Assembly (NCBI GenBank): GCA_016281495.1
Contig: JAEEIU010000001.1
Coordinates: 1-64,000 of the forward strand
Reading direction: 5' to 3'
DNA: 64,000 nucleotides
Origin: Treponema sp.
Lineage (GTDB): Bacteria; Spirochaetota; Spirochaetia; Treponematales; Treponemataceae
The position numbers and the translations under genes were made by a program. The notes beneath the pieces were generated by a model that saw only the letters and a program-made list of their open reading frames with translations, was not told the DNA's origin and made no database searches. Within the stretch, counting starts at the first letter, position 1. Each line of letters begins with the position of its first letter. Positions 59,201 to 64,000 of this stretch are shown in pieces.

Positions 59201-60304
59201 TTATGCCTTGCCTAAAACAGCACGGTTCCTGCCGGCAGTCTTTGCCTCATAAAGGGCATCGTCAGCAATCTTGATGTAATCTTCAGGGAGATACTCCGGT
59301 AAAACCTTTATTGCCGTATAACCTGCACTCAAAGAAACAAAACCGTTTACACCGCGCACGAATGGAATCTGCAGGTCACGTACCTTCTGAAGCAGTTGTT
59401 CAACCATCTTACCAAATTCCTCTTCCGGAATGTCAGCTCCGATTGCAGTGAATTCCTCTCCACCATAGCGGCAGAAAGTAAGGTTATGCTCACGACCGAA
59501 CTGGCGCATGGCAAGTCCCACGGTTGCAAGACACTCGTCACCATCCTGATGTCCGTATGTATCGTTGAACTGCTTGAAAAAATCGATGTCCATCATGACA
59601 ACGTTCAATATTTCTACAGGCTTATCAAGAAGCTCATCAAGCTTGGAAAAAAGTACGCGTCTGTTGGAAAGCCCCGTAAGCACATCGGTATCACGCTGCT
59701 TGATCAGAATCTTGTCCTTATGGAAACTTTCAAGACGAAGCAAACGGATATAACCGCCAAGGAATGTACCCATAAGTGCAAATACAGTCGTATCAAGAAG
59801 ATCCAGAATCGCAACCGGTCTTGGCTTTAACCAGAAACTCAGGATGACATGAATGACAAAAACAAAAATCGTCTCTATGATTACCCTAAAGCTTTTGTCG
59901 ATGTAAAGGACAGGCAATGCAAGAAGCAGACAAGTAAAGGTCACGGCCTCATGCGGAGAACCGTACGGAGAATAAACACTCAGGAAAATACCCAGAAAAT
60001 AGAAAATCAGGGTACACATGTGAATCAAAAGGGCTGAACGCCTGATTACCCAAGGTTTTTCAGAACGATAGATAAAAAAGAACACTATTGAAATCGCTGA
60101 CTGGAACCAGTAGAACGTAGAGTAAGGCCAGCCGTAATTGAGGAAAATGCCCACGAACCCAAGCACCGCCTGTATCCATCCTAAATGAAGCATCAGGTAG
60201 CGGAACAGACGTATATTGGACAAATGTACTGTCTCAATGTTTTCGTACAGGAGACCTTCTTCAGTATGCGTATCCAGCCATGAAAAAAGATAAGGCAGCT
60301 TCAT
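59201..60304 (-). CDS. Membrane-bound diguanylate cyclase (GGDEF), 367 aa
   Basis: The N-terminal part has about six helices (for example IQAVLGFVGIFLNYGWPYST, FFIYRSEKPW region, LIFYFLGIFLSVYSP). A GGDEF domain follows with RDTDVLTGLSNRRVLFSKLD, VVMMDIDFFKQFNDTYGHQD and the signature YGGEEF. The site is intact, so it should make c-di-GMP under control of the membrane part. It follows the LEA14-like gene by 12 nt on the same strand and converges with pepF with 4 nt between stops. Second cyclase in the window besides 18444-19586. Confidence 0.9.
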   Translation of the reverse strand: MKLPYLFSWLDTHTEEGLLYENIETVHLSNIRLFRYLMLHLGWIQAVLGFVGIFLNYGWPYSTFYWFQSAISIVFFFIYRSEKPWVIRRSALLIHMCTLIFYFLGIFLSVYSPYGSPHEAVTFTCLLLALPVLYIDKSFRVIIETIFVFVIHVILSFWLKPRPVAILDLLDTTVFALMGTFLGGYIRLLRLESFHKDKILIKQRDTDVLTGLSNRRVLFSKLDELLDKPVEILNVVMMDIDFFKQFNDTYGHQDGDECLATVGLAMRQFGREHNLTFCRYGGEEFTAIGADIPEEEFGKMVEQLLQKVRDLQIPFVRGVNGFVSLSAGYTAIKVLPEYLPEDYIKIADDALYEAKTAGRNRAVLGKA

Positions 60305-60316
60305 AATCGAAAAATC

Positions 60317-61324
60317 TTATTGCTTCTTCACGCTCGAAAGAGGGATTTCATAAGAATATGAAAGCGGAATGTTCTTTGCATATTTTGTATCCGGGAATGA
60401 CAGTCCAGTATCCAGCATGAACACCGGATTGCTCCCGCTCTTATTCAACAGCTGGACGATGAATGCTCCGCTCTGAATCGTGTTCAAAGAAACGGTCATG
60501 GGAACGGTTGCGCTCTTGGATGTAATTCCAGTTGCTTTTCCAGAAGGAGACACTTTTGCAAGGGCACCACCGGCAGTTTTAAGCGAACAGTCCTTGATGT
60601 TGAATTCCCAGTCGGCATTTCCCTCGTTGGCAACATTTACGTCAAAGGTAAAATCGATGTTCAGGTCAATTCCATCAAGAATGTCTGTCGTAATCCTGTT
60701 TCCGGAAAGAAGGGTTGTGGCAATCTGTGTTGCCTTTAATATGCCAAGACCGCCGTTAACCAGCTGATCCTTAAGCTCGCTTAATGAAGGCATCTTTACC
60801 GCAACATTTGAAACGGACATCTTTGGCTTGAACACGGGAACATCGAAATCTGCGGCAACCGGAAGATCCAATGTATTTCCCAGATAGTTCAAGGCTGGAA
60901 TATTGCTTACGTCCAGTGTAACAGTACCGTCAACTGCAAATGGCAGGGTCTTTTTTCCTGCTGTGGAACGGGCAAGATTTATTATTGAGGTATAAGGTAC
61001 CTTGAAATTAAAGCTGTTTTTTGTCGTACCCTGGGCCTTTGCCTGAATACCGTTGCTTGTGCTTACGTTTGTGACTTTTGAATTGTCGTATGAGATGTCG
61101 GCATTCAAACCTGCTATGGAAAGGGATACGCCATAAGGATTGCTGATGGCATAGTTGCACTTGAATGTAATTCCTTCTGTATCAAGAGAGTTGATTGAGA
61201 TGCCTTCCATGCTCAAAGACGGGGTTTGCAAAAGGCCTCCCAATGCACCAAGGCTTCCACATGAAAATGTAAGAACAGAAACAGCCAATGCAAAAAGCAC
61301 GGCAAGAACGGAATTTCTTTTCAT
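60317..61324 (-). CDS. LEA14-like (WHy domain) lipoprotein, 335 aa
   Basis: Signal MKRNSVLAVLFALAVSVLTF with lipobox FSC; GGAGGAAATC precedes ATG 61324. Two WHy/LEA14-type immunoglobulin-like domains follow: GISINSLDTEGITFKCNYAI then SNPYGVSLSIAGLNADISYD, and later DINFTFDVNVANEG-like IDLNIDFTFDVNVANEGNAD. Such domains bind surfaces or protect proteins; the role in bacteria is little known. It is encoded just upstream of a membrane diguanylate cyclase. Confidence 0.85.
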   Translation of the reverse strand: MKRNSVLAVLFALAVSVLTFSCGSLGALGGLLQTPSLSMEGISINSLDTEGITFKCNYAISNPYGVSLSIAGLNADISYDNSKVTNVSTSNGIQAKAQGTTKNSFNFKVPYTSIINLARSTAGKKTLPFAVDGTVTLDVSNIPALNYLGNTLDLPVAADFDVPVFKPKMSVSNVAVKMPSLSELKDQLVNGGLGILKATQIATTLLSGNRITTDILDGIDLNIDFTFDVNVANEGNADWEFNIKDCSLKTAGGALAKVSPSGKATGITSKSATVPMTVSLNTIQSGAFIVQLLNKSGSNPVFMLDTGLSFPDTKYAKNIPLSYSYEIPLSSVKKQ

Positions 61325-61383
61325 GATTTCCTCCACATGTTGTTATATTCTACAATATAAGAGTAAGAAATTCTAGTGGACTT

Positions 61384-61410
61384 TTGTTATTTACTGGGAT
61401 ATATTATAAT
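61384..61410 (+). promoter_or_regulatory. Possible promoter of the JetD-like gene
   Basis: TATAAT at 61405-61410 with TTGTTA at 61384-61389, but only 15 nt between. The leader of about 45 nt has ribosome site AGGGTGG before ATG 61463. Confidence 0.35.
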
Positions 61411-61462
61411 TAGTGTAAAAATGGCAATTTTTCGGGGTATCCTGTGGATTTAGGGTGGTTAA

Positions 61463-62590
61463 ATGACTGTTAACGAGATAAAAGAACGTGCGCTTGAGTC
61501 ATACGGAGATTTTCAAAAATACATAATCACGGTTTTGTGCGGAGCCACAAGGGATAAGACCGGAGCCTTTTTCCCCCTGCAGATTACCGGACAGGCCAAC
61601 GGAGACCCGGACATCCTGCGTTATTCCAAGGCAAACACCGGCAGCGGATATTCACTTGATGTAGAAACAATAGTCACACGCAGCAAGGGCCCCCAATCAT
61701 ACATCCGTAAGATCTTTTTTGAGACCGAGGACGACTACCTTTCGTTCATAGACAAGAAAAAAGAGGTTAAAAACCTGCGTACAGCCCTCCTGATGCTCCA
61801 GAAAGATAGCAAGATTACAAAAGACCAGCTAAAGGACTGGGCATTTGAAAACATACCCCACCTGATCCAGGACCACAAGCAGAACGTAAAATTCTGGGGT
61901 GACATAGCAATCAACGCAAAGGAAGACAAAAAACCGGAGCCAGTTGAAGAAAAAAAGGAAAGGGAACCCATTCCAGAGACCAGAGTACGCCTAAAATACC
62001 CCGGACAGGAAAAACCACGCTCATTTTTCATCAGGTTCCGCACGCTTTCCATCGCAAACCCCGCACGCCTTGGTGCCCTTGCCCCGGAAGAAATCGCACT
62101 TACACTGAACGACTTCATTCACCTTGACCAAACCGATTTTTTACGGGACATCACCACCGTCATCATAGTGGACACGGAGGGGGCATACCTAAGCTTCCCA
62201 CGCACGGAAAACTGTCTGTGCATCTTTGGGAACGCCTATACACTCAATGCATTAAAGCTCTGCCAATGGTTCACACTGTACCGGCTGTTCTATTTCGGGA
62301 CAATAAGCGAATTTGGATTTGACATGCTTTCCACATTCAGGATTTCCTACCCCAAGACAGAGCCCCTTTGCATGGACGATGCGACCCTCGTTCACTTTGC
62401 ACAATATCTGGAAAAAGGTACACCTCTAAAAAACAATTCCATCCCCAGAAACCTTACGCAGCAGGAAAAAAACACTTTTGTTGCATTACGCCAAAACCCC
62501 GACAAGAGCCTTTTGAGCCAGGACCGCATTCCACCGGAATACATCCAGAACATAATGCACAACCTGCTGGAAGTTAAGCCTGACGAGTAA
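61463..62590 (+). CDS. Orphan JetD-like protein (Wadjet Toprim family) with degenerate active site, 375 aa
   Basis: The whole length follows the plan of JetD. The N-terminal DUF3322-like part has SLDVETIVTRSKGPQSYIRK and IFFETEDDYLSFIDKKKEV, then LKDWAFENIPHLI. A charged linker (about residues 150-170) follows. The C-terminal DUF2220/Toprim-like part has VIIVDTEGAYLSFP, CIFGNAYTLNALKLCQWF, FYFGTISEFGFDMLSTFR, LCMDDATLVHF and a final RIPPEYIQNIM. In JetD the matching places read IVEN and YWGDIDTHGF; here the acidic D-x-D becomes T-I-S, so nuclease activity is probably lost. No jetA, jetB or jetC is adjacent. Homology is from motif memory only. Confidence 0.7.
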   Translation: MTVNEIKERALESYGDFQKYIITVLCGATRDKTGAFFPLQITGQANGDPDILRYSKANTGSGYSLDVETIVTRSKGPQSYIRKIFFETEDDYLSFIDKKKEVKNLRTALLMLQKDSKITKDQLKDWAFENIPHLIQDHKQNVKFWGDIAINAKEDKKPEPVEEKKEREPIPETRVRLKYPGQEKPRSFFIRFRTLSIANPARLGALAPEEIALTLNDFIHLDQTDFLRDITTVIIVDTEGAYLSFPRTENCLCIFGNAYTLNALKLCQWFTLYRLFYFGTISEFGFDMLSTFRISYPKTEPLCMDDATLVHFAQYLEKGTPLKNNSIPRNLTQQEKNTFVALRQNPDKSLLSQDRIPPEYIQNIMHNLLEVKPDE

Positions 62591-62635
62591 TTGAACCTGA
62601 AAATACCGAAAATCATTGGGCAACGGAAAATTAAG

Positions 62636-62664
62636 TTGACGAAACAAGAGTCCGATTTTATAAT
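62636..62664 (+). promoter_or_regulatory. Promoter of the small lipoprotein gene, probably leaderless
   Basis: TTGACG (62636-62641), 17-nt spacer, TATAAT (62659-62664), then 6 nt and ATG 62671. Confidence 0.75.
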
Positions 62665-62670
62665 GTAGGT

Positions 62671-63054
62671 ATGAAATTCAATTATAAAAGATTTTTCAAA
62701 TATGCAGGTTTAATCCTCATCTGTGCAAGCGCACTTTCCATCTGCTCATGCAAAAAGGAAAACAAGCTTTTGGGCAAATGGACTGCAAGCAATAATGTCT
62801 CAAGCTATGAATTCGAGGATTCGGATTACAAATTGAACATCGACATCATGTTCACGACCATATGCATCAAGGGCACATACCGTCTGGACGGAGAAAAATT
62901 CTACACAACCGCCAAGCAAACCTCATACGATAACGGCCAAAGCTGGGCTAAAAACAAGGGAGAATTGATTCCAAAGGAAGAATACGAAGGAAAGCTCCAG
63001 TTTAACGACGACGGCACAATCACAATCGACGGCCTTGTCTACACCAGATCCTGA
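62671..63054 (+). CDS. Small predicted lipoprotein, lipocalin-like fold possible, 127 aa
   Basis: Signal MKFNYKRFFKYAGLILICAS with lipobox SICSC. The mature part has LLGKWTASNNVSSYEFEDSD, IKGTYRLDGEKFYTT and TITIDGLVYTRS, the strand pattern of small lipocalin-like beta barrels (GxW near the start). Function unknown. The promoter just upstream points to a leaderless message. Its 3' end overlaps the 3' end of nrdG on the other strand by 16 nt. Confidence 0.7.
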   Translation: MKFNYKRFFKYAGLILICASALSICSCKKENKLLGKWTASNNVSSYEFEDSDYKLNIDIMFTTICIKGTYRLDGEKFYTTAKQTSYDNGQSWAKNKGELIPKEEYEGKLQFNDDGTITIDGLVYTRS

Positions 63055-63539
63055 TTTTTAAGATGCCTGATTTTCTGATTTGAGGACCCCCTGAACGTAA
63101 GGTTAAGGTCCTTCAATTCCTGGATAAAGGGACCATCCACCAGCACGTCTATGCACGACAGCATGTCCGCCGTACATTCAATATGCTTTTTTCCATTCTC
63201 CGGCAGAAGATCCTCTTCGTAAAGATATCCTGTATAACACCATATCGTCTTTTTGGGATAAGTTTCCCTGACGCGATGTAAGAACGGAGCCAGGACCCTC
63301 TGATTTTCTTCCTCAAAGGGTTCCCCTCCCAGCACCGTAAGTCCGCTTATGTATTCAGGAGCAAGATACGACAGAATTTCATCCTCCGTATCTTTTGTAA
63401 ACTCCTTACCGAACAGAAAATCCCATGTCTTTGCGTTAAAGCAGCCGGGGCAATGAATCCTGCATCCCGACACAAACAGAGATACTCTTACGCCCTCTCC
63501 ATCCGCTATGTCGGTTTTCTTTATTTCCCCATAATACAT
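63039..63539 (-). CDS. nrdG: Anaerobic ribonucleotide reductase-activating protein NrdG, 166 aa
   Basis: Radical SAM enzyme with iron-sulfur motif GCRIHCPGCF (C-x3-C-x2-C) after RVSLFVS and VLGGEPFEEEN downstream. It uses SAM to make the glycyl radical on NrdD. Length is usual. ATG 63539 lies 27 nt after the nrdD stop, so the two genes are in one operon. Confidence 0.93.
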   Translation of the reverse strand: MYYGEIKKTDIADGEGVRVSLFVSGCRIHCPGCFNAKTWDFLFGKEFTKDTEDEILSYLAPEYISGLTVLGGEPFEEENQRVLAPFLHRVRETYPKKTIWCYTGYLYEEDLLPENGKKHIECTADMLSCIDVLVDGPFIQELKDLNLTFRGSSNQKIRHLKNQDLV

Positions 63540-63566
63540 GTTTTTTCCGTCCAGATGACCAAAGGC

Positions 63567-64000
63567 CTACAGATGAAGTACCCGCTCCTTGATTTCCTGG
63601 GTACGACCCTGATTCCAGTATTGGGTTCCGATATAACCACAGGTACGACGAGCAACATTCATGGTTGACTGGTCATGGTTCTTGCAGTTGGGGCATTCCC
63701 ACACCAGCTTTCCGTCCGCATCGTTGATGATCTGAATCTCACCGGTGTATCCGCATTTCTGGCAGTAGTCGCTCTTGGTGTTCAGCTCGGCATACATGAT
63801 GTTGTTGTATATGTGGCGAAGCAGCGTCATAACCGCCGGTATGTTGTTTTCCATGTGCGGAACCTCAACATACGAGACGGCCCCTCCCGGTGACAGCTGC
63901 TGGAATTCTGATTCAAATGTAAGCTTTGTAAATGCATCGATTTTTTCGGTTACGTTTACATGATAGCTGTTGGTGATATAGTTTTTGTCGGTAACACCCG
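63567..64000 (-). CDS. nrdD: Anaerobic ribonucleoside-triphosphate reductase NrdD, C-terminal part
   Basis: The frame runs off the window end (reading GVTDKNYITNSYHVNVTEKI at the edge) and ends at 63567. It holds the zinc finger CQKCGYTGE ... CPNCKNH and the glycyl radical site RRTCGYIG (the Gly after Cys) near the C terminus, ending EIKERVLHL. It reduces ribonucleoside triphosphates under anaerobic conditions after activation by NrdG. Only about 144 residues are visible; the frame's internal ATG at 63854 is not the start. Confidence 0.95.
   Translation of the reverse strand, partial: GVTDKNYITNSYHVNVTEKIDAFTKLTFESEFQQLSPGGAVSYVEVPHMENNIPAVMTLLRHIYNNIMYAELNTKSDYCQKCGYTGEIQIINDADGKLVWECPNCKNHDQSTMNVARRTCGYIGTQYWNQGRTQEIKERVLHL

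Noticed and set aside
61463-62590. Complete Wadjet (JetABCD) defence system
   Set aside because: Only a JetD-like gene is present; neighbours are a lipoprotein, a cyclase and nrdG/nrdD, and the Toprim acids are replaced.

Overview
The window most resembles the chromosome of a host-associated or gut-type Treponema (Spirochaetota). Reasons: an archaeal-type stand-alone PheRS alpha chain, two Msp-like outer-membrane barrel proteins, many small lipoproteins with loose spirochaetal lipoboxes, several Rpn-family nuclease copies and fragments, a conserved 525-residue protein of spirochaete type, and an anaerobic lifestyle (NrdD/NrdG, no respiratory genes seen). No rRNA, tRNA, CRISPR array or intact insertion sequence was recognised.

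Layout. 1-4.4 kb: a lipoprotein and a porin sit between inverted Rpn tail fragments and a shared 24-nt repeat, followed by an intact Rpn nuclease. 4.6-10.7 kb: a sodium-coupled NSS transporter with an 8-G tract upstream, a GH95 alpha-fucosidase-like enzyme and a large lipoprotein of uneven base composition. 10.9-14.8 kb: a methyltransferase, then an operon of M23 peptidase, bactofilin, YaaR and RicT. 14.9-23 kb: a strong promoter, a short RNA ending in an intrinsic terminator, then a tightly packed run tatD-dusB-(525 aa protein)-GAF/GGDEF-rhomboid-two exported proteins, and pheS. 23-25.5 kb: a porin gene that has lost its 5' end, a lipoprotein, a 30-codon membrane peptide and an Rpn remnant.

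25.5-33.3 kb: an ABC exporter, an acyltransferase, and a minus-strand operon LolA-like / MMPL exporter / GH3-type acyl-amido synthetase / HAD phosphatase, which looks like an uncharacterised lipid-conjugate synthesis and export locus. 33.5-39.3 kb: a sugar locus (binding lipoprotein, two permeases, DUF4867 protein, L-fucose/L-arabinose isomerase family enzyme) with a clear promoter and an operator-like palindrome; it has no ATPase of its own. 39.5-48.2 kb: a lipoprotein, then PBP1C coupled to a 1946-residue bacterial alpha-2-macroglobulin. 48.3-54.2 kb: RluA-type pseudouridine synthase, a REP-like tandem repeat, and a complete MacA/MacB/TolC-type efflux operon. 54.3-64 kb: Nnr, an unknown membrane protein, a YkgJ-type cysteine-cluster protein, PepF, a membrane diguanylate cyclase, a LEA14-like lipoprotein, a lone JetD-like (Wadjet Toprim family) protein with degenerate catalytic residues, a small lipoprotein, and nrdG/nrdD running off the end.

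The most unusual signals are: (1) the orphan JetD-like protein; (2) the GH3/MMPL/LolA locus; (3) at least six to eight genes whose sigma70-like -10 box ends 6-8 nt before the start codon, implying leaderless transcripts; (4) a dispersed repeat made of a conserved CACG(C)GGATTCG box followed at once by a hairpin of changing sequence; (5) a candidate small RNA or attenuator before tatD; and (6) Rpn tail cassettes that border rearranged segments. All homology statements come from motif recognition, not from searches.
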